Assembly: GCA_009692465.1 (NCBI GenBank)
Contig: SHZD01000030.1
Span: 1-40,614 of the forward strand
DNA from: Myxococcales bacterium
Lineage (GTDB): Bacteria; Myxococcota_A; UBA9042
DNA: 40,614 bases
Direction: 5' to 3'
In this document: positions 32,855-40,614 of the stretch, piece after piece
How the letters are laid out: each line of letters begins with the position of its first letter
How positions within the stretch are numbered: position 1 is the first letter of the stretch
The notes under the pieces: generated by a model
What the model saw: the letters and a program-made list of their open reading frames with translations, nothing else
What the model was told of the DNA's origin: nothing
The model's database searches: none
Made by a program: the position numbers and the translations under genes

Positions 32855-35779
32855 ATGCGCATGAATTGGTTGCCTTCTGCCCTGGTCGCCATCGCCTTAT
32901 GTGCAGTTGCCGGATGTGTGGACAGCGGCTCGACTGTGGTGTCGACTGCCGGTGCAACGGCGAAGAGCGATGCGACTACCGCTACTGATGGCGCTGCGGC
33001 TGGTTCAGATGCCGCGGCCCAAGATGGAGCCGCGGTCGGCAGCGATGGGGCCGGCACAGGCTCAGATGGAGGTGGCACTGGTTCAGATGGAAGTGGCACT
33101 GGTTCAGATGGAAGTGGCACTGGTTCAGATGGAAGTGGCACTGGTTCAGATGGAAGTGGCACTGGCACCGATGCCATTGCCGATGGCGTTTCGATCGAGG
33201 AAGCTGGGGCGGCGGACGCCGCCACTGACGACGGCGACGCGCCGACCGTGAGCGACATCGAAGATCCAGATGGCGTCACTGGGCAAGATACCGGCGCCGA
33301 GACCAGCTATCCCGATGTAGCCTCCGCAGAAGCAACGGTCCCAGATGGCAACCAACCGGACGACGTGACCCCCGATACCGGAGTACCCGACACCGCGACG
33401 CCAGACACGGTAGCGCCCGATACCAATCCGCCCGCCGACACCAACCAGCCAGTCGATACCAATCCGCCCGCCGATGTGCCGGTGTCACCGTGCGGTCCAG
33501 CTGGTTGCGACGATGGCAATCCGTGTACGGTCGACACTTGCAAAGCCGACGGTCTGTGCGTTTGGGCGACTCAAGCCAACACGCCGTGCGAAGACGGCGA
33601 CAAATGCACCACTGGCGACGTCTGCCAGGGGCTGTTGTGCAAGGCTGGCAGCGGAAAAGCGGTGTGCGACGACAAAAATCCATGTACAACGGACAGTTGT
33701 GGCGCGGCCAGCGGGTGCATTTTTGCGCCCAACACGGCGACATGCGATGACGGCGACAAGTGCACTTTGCAAGATGCCTGCAGCGCAAGTGCCTGCAAAG
33801 GCACACAAAATGCTTGCGAAGACGGCAAACCTTGCACCGACGACGCCTGCAATAAAGTCAGCGGTGATTGCAGCTGGACCGGCAAGTCCGGCGCTTGCAA
33901 CGATGGCAATCCCTGCACGGTCAACGAATCGTGCAAGACCGGCCAATGTGCGGGCGGAGAAGTCAAAGTCTGCGACGACAAAGAGGTTTGCACCACCGAC
34001 AGTTGCGATGTCAAAGTGGGCTGTGTCAACGCCGCAGTCGCCACCGGCGGCAAGTGCGACGACGGCAGCGCCTGCACCGCCAATGACGCCTGCGCAAATG
34101 GCAAATGCACCGGCCCAGCCCCCTCGTGCAACGACGGCAACGCGTGTACCACCGACGGTTGCGACCCCAAGACCGGCCAGTGCACGCTGACCAGCAACAC
34201 TTTGCCGTGTCAGGCCGGTGACAAATGCCAAACGCCAGGTACCTGCAAAAATGGCCAATGCGCGGCCAGCGGAGCACCCAAAGTCTGCAACGATACGAAC
34301 CCTTGCACGGCTGACAGTTGCGATCCGGCGACCGGCGCTTGCATGTTTAAGGCAGCCAACGACGGCGCCGTATGCGACGATGCCATCGCCTGCACCAAAG
34401 AATCCGTTTGTGTGGGCGGCGGTTGCAAGCCCAAAGTCGGTTGCCTATTGTTTTCTGACACCTTTGAGTGTGCTTCCAATCCCACGTTTGCGGTGGTGGT
34501 CCCGCCGCCAACCGCGCCAAATCCGCCGCGCAAGGTGGTTTGGGCCGTGGATCAGACGCCGATTGTCAATGCGCTGGCTGGGATGGGCTGCATGCTCAAC
34601 TTCAACGACGGCGTGGACTACTGTGATCAGATTGGCTTTAACGACGGCACCCAACAGTGTCAGTTTCCGGTCGGCACGGCTACTTCGCCAGTGTTGGACT
34701 TCAGCGCCGTTGGCGGCCTGCTCCCGCGTGTCACCTTTGATACCTATTACGACGTCGACAACACCAGTGCCACGGATTCGCCGCGCATTCGCGTGATCGA
34801 AGAGGCCACCAAGACCGAACTCAAGAATGTGCTGCTGCCCAAGAATAGTGGCGATCTGAAGGCGCTCAAGAAGGGCTACGTGATTTCGCTGCCTGAAGCG
34901 GCCGGCAAAAAAGTCCGGCTGGAGTTGAGCTTGCAGCCCAGCACCAGCAATTCGTCACTTGGCAACACCGGTGCCGGTTGGTTTATCGACAATTTCGTGG
35001 TCGAAGCGATCACCGGCGCTGTCGAAGTGTGTGGCAATGGATTTGACGATAATTTCAACGGCTTAGTCGATTGTGCGGACTCCGCTTGCTCGGCACTGGC
35101 GGTGTGCGCCGAAAACTGCGGCGACACCATCGACAACAACAAGAATGGCCTGACAGATTGCGCCGATCCCGTTTGTGTTCAATCAGTTGCCTGCAAGACC
35201 CCGTTCGCATCAGTGCTGCTAGAAACCTGTGTTGGCGACGGCTGGACGTTGGCAGCGGCGACCGGCGGAGTCGCCTGGGCCGTGGATGCCACGCCGAACA
35301 TCGGCCCGCTGCCCTTCGGCAAGTGCACCCTCAATTTCAACAACGGCGTCAACTATTGCACCAACATGAGCTGCCAAAACGCCGACACGGTGAGCGGCAT
35401 CGCCACCTTCAAGACCGGCATCGACCTGCCAGCAGGCAAGAAGATTGCCATTGCGTTGCAGGCTTGGTTGTCGACCGAGAATCCAGAAACCGGCAATGGC
35501 GCCACCTACGACAATACCTGGATTGAAGTTTCGTCGAACAATTTTGCCTGCAACAACACCAACAATTGCCCGTCGCAGAACAATCCGTACACAGCTGGTG
35601 GCACGGTTTCGTATCAACTGCCGCGCGACAAGCTCAAGGTGTGGGTCATCCGCGAATTTGACGCGTCGACACAGGCTGGCAAGAAAGTGACCCTGCGGGT
35701 GCGCTTCTCTTCCGGTGACGGTCAGTACAACGATTTTGCCGGGCCTTTTGTCGACGAATTCAAGTTCTACGCGCAATAG
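32855..35779 (+). CDS. Large Cys-rich lipoprotein with slime-mould (Dicty_CTDC) repeats
   Basis: A 974-residue protein. The signal peptide has the lipobox AVAGC (Cys21). Residues 22-200 are a low-complexity Asp/Ala/Ser/Gly/Pro stalk with GSDGSGT repeats. Residues about 210-530 carry a series of Cys-rich repeats of the Dictyostelium CTDC type (CDDGNPCTVDTCKADGLC, CDDKNPCTTDSC and so on), which are acidic and may bind calcium. Two copies of a ~180-residue beta-rich domain follow (VVWAVDQTPIVN with LNFNDGVDYC, and VAWAVDATPNIG with LNFNNGVNYC). They are split by a pair of CGNGFDDNFNGLVDC-type metal-binding repeats. It is probably a cell-surface adhesin-like or matrix protein; function unknown. 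ATG at 32855 has GGAG 6 nt upstream. Confidence 0.88.
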   Translation: MRMNWLPSALVAIALCAVAGCVDSGSTVVSTAGATAKSDATTATDGAAAGSDAAAQDGAAVGSDGAGTGSDGGGTGSDGSGTGSDGSGTGSDGSGTGSDGSGTGTDAIADGVSIEEAGAADAATDDGDAPTVSDIEDPDGVTGQDTGAETSYPDVASAEATVPDGNQPDDVTPDTGVPDTATPDTVAPDTNPPADTNQPVDTNPPADVPVSPCGPAGCDDGNPCTVDTCKADGLCVWATQANTPCEDGDKCTTGDVCQGLLCKAGSGKAVCDDKNPCTTDSCGAASGCIFAPNTATCDDGDKCTLQDACSASACKGTQNACEDGKPCTDDACNKVSGDCSWTGKSGACNDGNPCTVNESCKTGQCAGGEVKVCDDKEVCTTDSCDVKVGCVNAAVATGGKCDDGSACTANDACANGKCTGPAPSCNDGNACTTDGCDPKTGQCTLTSNTLPCQAGDKCQTPGTCKNGQCAASGAPKVCNDTNPCTADSCDPATGACMFKAANDGAVCDDAIACTKESVCVGGGCKPKVGCLLFSDTFECASNPTFAVVVPPPTAPNPPRKVVWAVDQTPIVNALAGMGCMLNFNDGVDYCDQIGFNDGTQQCQFPVGTATSPVLDFSAVGGLLPRVTFDTYYDVDNTSATDSPRIRVIEEATKTELKNVLLPKNSGDLKALKKGYVISLPEAAGKKVRLELSLQPSTSNSSLGNTGAGWFIDNFVVEAITGAVEVCGNGFDDNFNGLVDCADSACSALAVCAENCGDTIDNNKNGLTDCADPVCVQSVACKTPFASVLLETCVGDGWTLAAATGGVAWAVDATPNIGPLPFGKCTLNFNNGVNYCTNMSCQNADTVSGIATFKTGIDLPAGKKIAIALQAWLSTENPETGNGATYDNTWIEVSSNNFACNNTNNCPSQNNPYTAGGTVSYQLPRDKLKVWVIREFDASTQAGKKVTLRVRFSSGDGQYNDFAGPFVDEFKFYAQ
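33059..33163 (+). repeat. In-frame 21-bp repeat encoding GSDGSGT units
   Basis: Five consecutive 21-bp units (the last four identical) within the stalk of the Cys-rich lipoprotein. Each encodes Gly-Ser-Asp-Gly-Ser-Gly-Thr; the first unit has GGG in place of GSG. The near-identity of the units suggests recent expansion by slippage and possible length variation of the surface stalk. Confidence 0.95.
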
Positions 35780-35800
35780 GCGGGCTTTCGCCGCCTGAGT
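35780..35800 (+). terminator. Possible terminator hairpin after the Cys-rich lipoprotein gene
   Basis: GGCGG and CCGCC surround a short loop (GCTTTCG) right after the stop codon in the convergent gap before the Nudix gene. There is no T-run, so termination is only a possibility. Confidence 0.3.
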
Positions 35801-35852
35801 CGCGCACCGAGTCGCGAACTTGGCGGCTGACCGACTTTGCTGGCCACGCTTG

Positions 35853-36623
35853 TCAAAACTCTCGAATAAACCCTTGAGCAGTAAGCATAAAACGGTCCTT
35901 CGCCGGGCCAGCGGGCAAGGCCACCGCCACCGCTGTCATTGCCGCCAACGCCGGCCCATGTTGGGCTACAAACAACTCGGCATTTGGCGCCAACGGGTCC
36001 CACGGCATGGCGATGCAGCGTGGCTTGGCGCCGGGACCGGTCGCACCGCTATAGACAACGTGCGGCATAATGCACGGTCCGCGCCCCTCTGAATCCAAGC
36101 GACTCAGCAAGTGCGCGACGTCGCCGCCGATCGCCACCAGGCGCTCGAGAGTGTGCAAAGTCGGCGGAGGCAACAGGATTTCACTGCCGTTGGCGGCTAG
36201 GGCCCGATCGAGCGACCACCACTGCACCGTCGTCGTTTCCTTGGCATCGCCCACCGGATCTTGGCCCAGCGGTGCGCGAGCAGCGAAAAAAAGCGTGTCA
36301 AACCGGCGCGCTTCCGCCTCCGGTGTTAACCAATGGGCAAAGCAGGGCAGGGCAGCGTCATCCTTAAGGTTTAGCGCCGTTTCTTCGCGCAGTTCGCGAA
36401 TAGCGCCGCGCCGGGCCTGCTGCTCTTCACCTTCGTCGCTCACACAATCCTGAGCGTCCACTTTGCCACCCGGAAACACCGTCATCCCCGGCATAAACGG
36501 ACTGCCGCTGTGTCGACCCATCAGCAGGACCTGCACGCCGTCAATGCCATCGCGCAGCACGACCACCGTGGCGGCGGCCCGCGGTGGAGCTGGCTGGCTG
36601 GCGGCGCAAGCAGATTCACTCAC
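35853..36623 (-). CDS. Nudix hydrolase, possibly CoA-diphosphatase-like (NUDT19/NUDT7 type)
   Basis: A 256-residue protein. The Nudix motif runs from about residue 52 to 84. Its beginning is FPGGKVDAQD and its catalytic part RELREETAL, with a longer spacing than the minimal box because of an inserted acidic stretch. RHSGSPFMPGMTVFPGG and WLTPEAEARRFDTLFF match the NUDT19-type family known to cleave CoA and acyl-CoA diphosphate bonds in peroxisomes. The start GTG at 36623 overlaps the upstream gene's stop (GTGA). With the lipid and acyl-CoA genes in the window a CoA-ester substrate is reasonable, but generic nucleoside-diphosphate activity cannot be excluded. Confidence 0.88.
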   Translation of the reverse strand: MSESACAASQPAPPRAAATVVVLRDGIDGVQVLLMGRHSGSPFMPGMTVFPGGKVDAQDCVSDEGEEQQARRGAIRELREETALNLKDDAALPCFAHWLTPEAEARRFDTLFFAARAPLGQDPVGDAKETTTVQWWSLDRALAANGSEILLPPPTLHTLERLVAIGGDVAHLLSRLDSEGRGPCIMPHVVYSGATGPGAKPRCIAMPWDPLAPNAELFVAQHGPALAAMTAVAVALPAGPAKDRFMLTAQGFIREF

Positions 36624-37903
36624 CGACAGTCCTTGTTGGCCGTGCTGTCAAGCATGCGCTTGACGTAGCCGGGCAGCACTTGGGTGAACAAGCCGTCCAC
36701 GGTGATTTTGACCAGCGCGCCGTCGGAATAGGGCGCCGGGGCCAAGCCGTTGCCATAGCCGCCCTCCAACCAACAGGGCGCGCCGATGCACTCTTCGTCT
36801 GTCCACGCTGCGCCGCAAGGTTCCATGTTGTTGAGCGCAAAGTACTTGCTTGGCGAGCCAGCCACCGCTTGAATGGCCAAGCGGCTGGCCCAATAGCTGG
36901 GCAAGCTGTGGTCGTGGACGAACTGGAGGCGCTGATAGCGGTAGAAGGCACCCTTGAGCGCAGCGTACGGGTCGCGTTCGACCCACCACGAGTTGTCGCT
37001 GCAGGTCTGGCCGGTCTTGGTGATCGGCCACGCCCCTGGCGAACAGACGATACTTGCTGGCTTGTTGCCGGTCTTGGGCGGATACATGGCGGCGTGGGTG
37101 CCGCCTTTGCTGGAAAAGTGGCAGGCGCTGTCGCTCGCGCCGGGGCCATCGCCGGGGCCGATGCCCGCAGCTTCGTCCAATGGCGCTTGGCTGATCGAGC
37201 AGCGGTCCACTGGCCCCTCGACGTCGATGAGAAACTTGAGCTTGGCCAATGACGCTGTGGTGCCAAAAGTCTTCAGGGCCTTGGTGACGCTGATTAGGCC
37301 GGTGCCGATGGTGATGTAGCCCATTTGAGCGGTGTCGATGTAGTTAGCGGCACTTTTGAGGTGCAGCACCTCTTTGACGGCCGTTTGATGCCAGACGCCG
37401 CCAATGTCGTCTTTGCCCTCAGACTTGTTCGAGCCCGCGCCCAGTCCGGGCAAGTTGAACACTGCGACCACTACCTGCAGTGCGCTGGCCATCAATTGCG
37501 CGCCGCCGACGTAGTCTGGATGGGCGTTGTGATTGTAGTCGCCGACCACCACGACAAATGGGCACTTCTTGGCTTCCGTACAGGCGGTGGGTTTGAGGAC
37601 GAGACCTTGTAAAAGCGCCTGTTCGCCCAACACGCTGACCGACACTTTGAGATCGATCTTTTCGACGGTGCCCGCGGCTGGCAGGGCGTCCGCGCCACCG
37701 GTCGTTGCCACATCGACAGCCGTGCCATCGCTGCCGCCGATGGGCGCCGTGTCGGTGCCACCGGCGTCCGTGCCGCTCGTTGTTGCCGGTGCCGCCGGCG
37801 TCGGATCGCTGCCGCAGCCTGTTGCCAGCCACAACGCCAGCAGCCCGCCGAATGAGCAGCGTCGAATCTGAAAAGTAAGTTTTAGAATCAAAGAGATGTG
37901 CAT
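36620..37903 (-). CDS. Lipoprotein with an alpha/beta-hydrolase-like fold, probably without the usual nucleophile
   Basis: A 427-residue protein. ATG at 37901-37903 gives a signal peptide with lipobox LATGC (Cys30), preceded by GGGG about 5 nt upstream. A Gly/Ala/Thr/Asp linker follows to about residue 80. Then comes a region that reads like an alpha/beta hydrolase: KCPFVVVVGDYNHNAHPDYV, VVVAVFNLPGLGAGSNKSEG, DTAQMGYITIGTGLISVTK. The place of the G-x-S-x-G elbow is IGTGLIS, so no serine sits in the nucleophile position. It may be a binding or inactive relative. Many cysteines in the second half suggest extracytoplasmic disulfides. The gene is coupled to the Nudix gene by a 4-nt overlap, but one protein is exported and the other cytoplasmic, so cooperation is unclear. 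Confidence 0.7.
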   Translation of the reverse strand: MHISLILKLTFQIRRCSFGGLLALWLATGCGSDPTPAAPATTSGTDAGGTDTAPIGGSDGTAVDVATTGGADALPAAGTVEKIDLKVSVSVLGEQALLQGLVLKPTACTEAKKCPFVVVVGDYNHNAHPDYVGGAQLMASALQVVVAVFNLPGLGAGSNKSEGKDDIGGVWHQTAVKEVLHLKSAANYIDTAQMGYITIGTGLISVTKALKTFGTTASLAKLKFLIDVEGPVDRCSISQAPLDEAAGIGPGDGPGASDSACHFSSKGGTHAAMYPPKTGNKPASIVCSPGAWPITKTGQTCSDNSWWVERDPYAALKGAFYRYQRLQFVHDHSLPSYWASRLAIQAVAGSPSKYFALNNMEPCGAAWTDEECIGAPCWLEGGYGNGLAPAPYSDGALVKITVDGLFTQVLPGYVKRMLDSTANKDCR

Positions 37904-38523
37904 GTCGACCCCAAATTCGCCCCGCTCACGATCGTGTGCCCGATCGCCGACGATCGCGCGCACTGTCCAGTGTAGCCGCTGGCTCAGTGCAGGTATAGCT
38001 TGACGATCGGGTTGCGATATTTACAAGTAGTTTCATAATGTTGCGTTATTGCGCTAAAAACTGGCGACGCTGACGATCGCGGCTATGATCACCGATGGTA
38101 TGCGCGGCTGGCCGCCATTGGCGTCTTCGGGCGTGGTCTGGTTGACCGCAGTCACTGAGCCCAATCGGAGTCCTCTGCCGCCTTTGGCTGGAAAACTGGC
38201 GCAATATCAAATCTTTAGCCACTAAGGCGAGCCCACATTGCGGTTGAAAACTGCCAAATCGACTTACCTGAACAGGTTTTCAGCGATTGACTCTACCGCT
38301 GCTCCGCCGCATCATCGGGCTGGTGGGAGCAAGTGGGAGTAAGGGGATCTAAGTGGTCCCAAACGGCCACAAAATGACCACCGCAGTGTGCAGCGGTCTA
38401 CTGCAGCAAGCTGTGGGCAGATTTTCGCTGAAATGTCTAAATAATTCAAGTAATTAACTCGCGACAGTCCGGATCTGGACCGCCGCGCAATGGCGGACTT
38501 TGGTCTGCGGGCAGCTGTGCAGC
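37904..38523. other. Long divergent region upstream of the mraZ cluster
   Basis: 620 bp. It includes several GACGATCG motifs near 37930-38090, a possible promoter (TTGCGA 38012-38017 and CATAAT 38034-38039 with 16-bp spacing), GAAAACTG twice (about 38200 and 38248) with an inverted relative at about 38275, and the MraZ operator (38323-38362). A/T-rich TCTAAATAATTC near 38434 could be a -10 region for mraZ. No gene was found. Confidence 0.45.
38323..38362 (+). promoter_or_regulatory. mraZ: MraZ operator: four 10-bp direct repeats
   Basis: GTGGGAGCAA, GTGGGAGTAA, GGGGATCTAA and GTGGTCCCAA follow each other with exact 10-bp spacing about 160 bp upstream of mraZ. Known MraZ boxes are direct repeats of TGGG(N) separated by 5 nt (10-bp period), so the pattern fits binding by MraZ to its own dcw promoter. 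The first two units match best; the last two are weaker. Confidence 0.8.
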
Positions 38524-38997
38524 GTGGCAACCCCAGTGCCCGTGCGATTTCGCGGAGAATTTGCTCAGCGCCTCGACGAAAAGGCGCGGCTGGCCATCCC
38601 CGTGGCCTATCGCAGCGCGTTGGAGCTCAGCGGCGATAAGCGTTTGATCCTAGTGCGGTCTACTTCCGGGCCGTGCATTCAAGCGTGGCCCGTGCGCGAC
38701 TGGGAGACGTATGAGGATCGCATCTTGGCCCTGCCGCCCAGTGACGATACTGTGATGAAATTACTACGTTTTCAGGTTTCAGGCAATGCGCTGGTCGAGC
38801 CTGACGGCCACGGTCGAGTGGTGTTACCGCCGACGCTGCGCCTGTACGCCGGGCTGCAAGCAGCAGCCGATGTGATGGTTGTTGCCACCATCAATCGCTT
38901 TGAAATCTGGCTGCGGCAAGCGTGGCAGACTCAGAGCGATGCCATAGCAGACGATTTACCCAACTGGAGCCGGGACTTAGCCCGCCTCCAACTGTAG
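38524..38997 (+). CDS. mraZ: Transcriptional regulator MraZ
   Basis: A 157-residue protein with two AbrB-like halves, each with its D-x-x-x-R box: RLDEKARLAIP (residues about 16-26) and VEPDGHGRVVLPP (about 97-109). MraZ forms ring-shaped oligomers on direct repeats upstream of the division/cell-wall (dcw) cluster and represses it. It is the first gene of the cluster, 16 bp before rsmH, with MraZ repeats upstream. GTG at 38524 gives an N-terminus close to FRGEFAQRLDEK; a GTG at 38542 would fit the family as well, and TTG at 38500 is less likely. Confidence 0.92.
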   Translation: MATPVPVRFRGEFAQRLDEKARLAIPVAYRSALELSGDKRLILVRSTSGPCIQAWPVRDWETYEDRILALPPSDDTVMKLLRFQVSGNALVEPDGHGRVVLPPTLRLYAGLQAAADVMVVATINRFEIWLRQAWQTQSDAIADDLPNWSRDLARLQL

Positions 38998-39013
38998 AAC
39001 TGAGCCCCGTTCC

Positions 39014-40036
39014 ATGCCTTACGCCCACGCCACCGTCCTGTGCCAAGCTACTGCCGCTGCGGTAGCCGCCGGTGTGCGCGCGGTCGCGCTGGAGGCAGCA
39101 GGTGGCCAAACGGCGACGGACGTGCTGGTGGTCGACGCAACACTAGGTGGCGGCGGTCACAGCGAAGCCATTTTGCGCGCCACTGCCGACGCTCCCCACG
39201 TCCACGTGCTCGGAATTGATCGCGACCCCGCCGCGATTGAGGCCGCCAGCCAGCGCCTGCTCGGTTTTGGGCCACGGTTTTCCGCTGTTCATGGGTGTTT
39301 CAGCGAGTTGCCGAGCCTGACTGGTGGCCGTCCGGTAGCGGCGGTGCTCGCCGATCTCGGGGTGTCCTCGCCCCAATTCGACCAACCCGAGCGCGGGTTT
39401 TCGTTTCGCGGTGATGGTCCGCTGGATATGCGGATGGACCCGTCGCAAGGACCGACCGCGGCTGACAAATTGGCCAGCGTGCGCCTCGAAGACCTCGCCG
39501 ATGTGCTGTTTGAGTACGGCGACATTCGTCGCTCGATCGGCACGGCCCGCATTGTGCTGGATGAGTTTCAAAAAGGGGCAACGACGGCGGGCAAGCTGGC
39601 TGACCGTCTGGCTGCTCGACTGGACCGCAGTCGTTCTTTGCATCCCGCGACTCACGTTTTTCAAGCCCTGCGCATCTGGGTCAATGACGAAATCGGCCAA
39701 TTGGAGTCGCTGCTGGCGGCGGTGCCGGCGTTGCTAGTTCCGGGCGGGGCCTTTGCCGTAATTACGTTTCATTCCGGTGAGGACCGCCTCGTTAAGCACA
39801 CGTTCGCCGAGCTGGCGCGCGGCCAGCACTTTGATCTGCCGAACCGGCGCGGTGAAGTCGCGACCGCTGCAGAAGTGGCGAGCAACCCGCGGGCGCGCAG
39901 TGCGCGGCTCAGGGTCCTGACGCGCGCCAGTGCAAATGTGGGCCCAAGTCCAGCCAAGAGCAAGAAATGGCGCGTAAAAAATGATAATGATGATGAAGAG
40001 TTAGAAGAAAACCAAAGAAAACTTGACACGATCTAA
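39014..40036 (+). CDS. rsmH: 16S rRNA (cytosine-1402-N4) methyltransferase RsmH
   Basis: A 340-residue SAM-dependent methyltransferase that modifies C1402 in the ribosomal P site. Conserved blocks are VDATLGGGGHSEAIL (residues 40-54, SAM-binding), GIDRDPAAI, ADLGVSSPQFDQPERGFSFR, PLDMRMDP, HPATHVFQALRIWVNDE and VITFHSGEDRLVK. The usual FHSLEDR is FHSGEDR here. The end is an unusual acidic/Asn-rich tail (NDNDDEELEEN). ATG at 39014 follows mraZ by 16 bp, with no strong ribosome-binding site. Confidence 0.96.
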   Translation: MPYAHATVLCQATAAAVAAGVRAVALEAAGGQTATDVLVVDATLGGGGHSEAILRATADAPHVHVLGIDRDPAAIEAASQRLLGFGPRFSAVHGCFSELPSLTGGRPVAAVLADLGVSSPQFDQPERGFSFRGDGPLDMRMDPSQGPTAADKLASVRLEDLADVLFEYGDIRRSIGTARIVLDEFQKGATTAGKLADRLAARLDRSRSLHPATHVFQALRIWVNDEIGQLESLLAAVPALLVPGGAFAVITFHSGEDRLVKHTFAELARGQHFDLPNRRGEVATAAEVASNPRARSARLRVLTRASANVGPSPAKSKKWRVKNDNDDEELEENQRKLDTI

Positions 40037-40122
40037 GGACGACCGATAACGCTGCCCGTCTGTTCACTTTTGCCAGATCGTTTGACAGATCGCCCGAGCC
40101 AGAACAGCCAAGAGAGCTTCCC

Positions 40123-40476
40123 GTGAGCGACGCCTTCGACAGCCACAAAATCACCGAATGGTTCCGACCCAAATCGGCACTGCAACGGGCGCAAGACAGC
40201 GAAAATCACTTCGTTTTGCGCCTAGTCTTGCTGGTGGTGTTGTTCGCCACTATCGGCGCTGCGGGCGTGCTCAAGGTCAAGCGATCCACGGTTGGCGTGC
40301 GGACGGCCTATGACCTAGTGCGGACTAGCGATGAATTGCGGACGCAACTCGACGAAAACCGGCGTCTGGAAGCCCAGTTGACCGGGATCAAGAACCCCAA
40401 TTTGTTGCGCAAAGAAGCGTCGGATCACTTCGATATGCGTTCGCCGACCACCGGCGACCAGTTGGAGGTGGACTGA
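40123..40476 (+). CDS. ftsL: Cell division protein FtsL-like
   Basis: A 117-residue bitopic protein. It has a cytoplasmic N-terminus of about 29 residues, one transmembrane helix (about 30-50, FVLRLVLLVVLFATIGAAG), then a short periplasmic coiled coil with DELRTQLDENRRLEAQLTGI, as in FtsL/FtsB. The place after rsmH is the standard position of ftsL in the dcw cluster. It would help recruit or activate FtsW/FtsI at the septum. GTG at 40123 fits the cluster, with GAGAG about 9 nt upstream. Sequence identity to known FtsL is low by nature, so the call rests on topology and context. Confidence 0.85.
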   Translation: MSDAFDSHKITEWFRPKSALQRAQDSENHFVLRLVLLVVLFATIGAAGVLKVKRSTVGVRTAYDLVRTSDELRTQLDENRRLEAQLTGIKNPNLLRKEASDHFDMRSPTTGDQLEVD

Positions 40477-40614
40477 TGTCTTTGATTATGCGCCGTATTT
40501 TGATGGTCGCGTTGCTGGCGAGCTGCTGCACCGCCGTGGCGTGCTCGTCTGCCGAAGTGGAGCGCCAACAGCGCGCCGAAAAAGCCGATTTTCACTATCG
40601 ACTCGCCAATGGCT
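40476..40614 (+). CDS. Probable lipoprotein with helical/TPR-like start (truncated by window end)
   Basis: ATG at 40476 overlaps the ftsL stop (TGATG). The 46 visible codons encode MSLIMRRILMVALLASCCTA followed by VACSSAEVERQQRAEKADFHYRL. The signal ends in a run of cysteines with a possible lipobox (LLASC or TAVAC). AEKADFHYRLANG reads like the start of a TPR helix, as in PilF/Tgl-type pilotins, but the window ends here. In most genomes ftsI follows ftsL; here a lipoprotein gene is inserted, unless ftsI comes next. Confidence 0.65.
   Translation, partial: MSLIMRRILMVALLASCCTAVACSSAEVERQQRAEKADFHYRLANG

Noticed and set aside
33485..34258. 257-codon frame antisense to the Cys-rich repeats
   Set aside because: The sense strand has the signal peptide, ribosome-binding site and repeat family; the antisense frame arises from GC-rich codon periodicity.
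37998..38025. TTGACG with GATATT as promoter boxes upstream of mraZ
   Set aside because: Spacing between the two boxes is too short (about 11 bp); kept only the weaker TTGCGA/CATAAT pair as a possibility.

Overview
The window looks like a chromosomal segment of a large-genome, moderately GC-rich Gram-negative bacterium, most likely a myxobacterium-like member of Myxococcota/'Deltaproteobacteria'. This is inferred from gene content: Asp/Ala/Gly-rich surface lipoproteins, a slime-mould-type Cys-rich repeat lipoprotein, FHA and PilZ proteins, a peroxisome-like ether-lipid pathway, and long acyl-CoA dehydrogenases. No tRNA, rRNA, CRISPR array, transposase or prophage gene was seen.

Layout. (1) 1-4.7 kb: end of a leucine/isovalerate degradation operon (carboxyltransferase subunit then methylglutaconyl-CoA hydratase, minus strand), an O6-methylguanine methyltransferase, an HSD10-type 3-hydroxyacyl-CoA dehydrogenase, and a glycine-rich RRM protein followed by a 21-bp tandem array and a strong terminator. 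(2) 5-9.2 kb, minus strand: an esterase lipoprotein, then a translationally coupled FHA/coiled-coil protein and PilZ protein. (3) 9.9-12.9 kb: dnaK, an intrinsic terminator, and a CbpA-like dnaJ. (4) 13.4-19.2 kb, minus strand: alkyl-DHAP synthase, a fatty acyl-CoA reductase/DHAP-acyltransferase fusion and an extended SDR, which together look like an ether-lipid operon. (5) 19.6-24.2 kb, minus strand: a molybdenum hydroxylase of the 4-hydroxybenzoyl-CoA reductase type (three overlapping genes, order small-large-FAD) behind an exported FHA protein. (6) 24.6-27.8 kb, plus strand: a TPR/coiled-coil exported protein, an HSL-type esterase and a DAACS symporter. (7) 28-29.8 kb: acyl-CoA dehydrogenase. 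(8) 30.2-35.8 kb: two large secreted lipoproteins. (9) 35.9-37.9 kb, minus strand: a hydrolase-like lipoprotein coupled to a Nudix hydrolase. (10) 38.3-40.6 kb: the start of the division/cell-wall cluster (mraZ, rsmH, ftsL), with a recognisable MraZ operator, running into a lipoprotein gene cut by the window end.

The most unusual non-coding signal is a family of about 115-137 bp intergenic elements present six times (12914-13046 +, 13131-13252 -, 24177-24313 +, 27838-27972 -, 32486-32618 +, 32630-32765 +). Each starts with a long hairpin whose stem differs between copies while its pentaloop (mostly AAGTC or a close variant) is kept. A conserved core and a second hairpin with compensatory changes follow. 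In the best copies the 3' end is again complementary to the 5' arm of the first hairpin, so two mutually exclusive pairings are possible. A second dispersed repeat, with a GNRA-capped hairpin, occurs twice in opposite orientation (9510-9676 and 19404-19556). Short tandem arrays of 21, 15 and 23 bp sit next to three genes.

Functionally, much of the window is acyl-CoA and lipid chemistry (branched-chain amino-acid catabolism, acyl-CoA dehydrogenase, a possible CoA-ester Nudix enzyme, an aromatic acyl-CoA reductase and ether lipids), together with cell-surface proteins and core chaperone and division genes.
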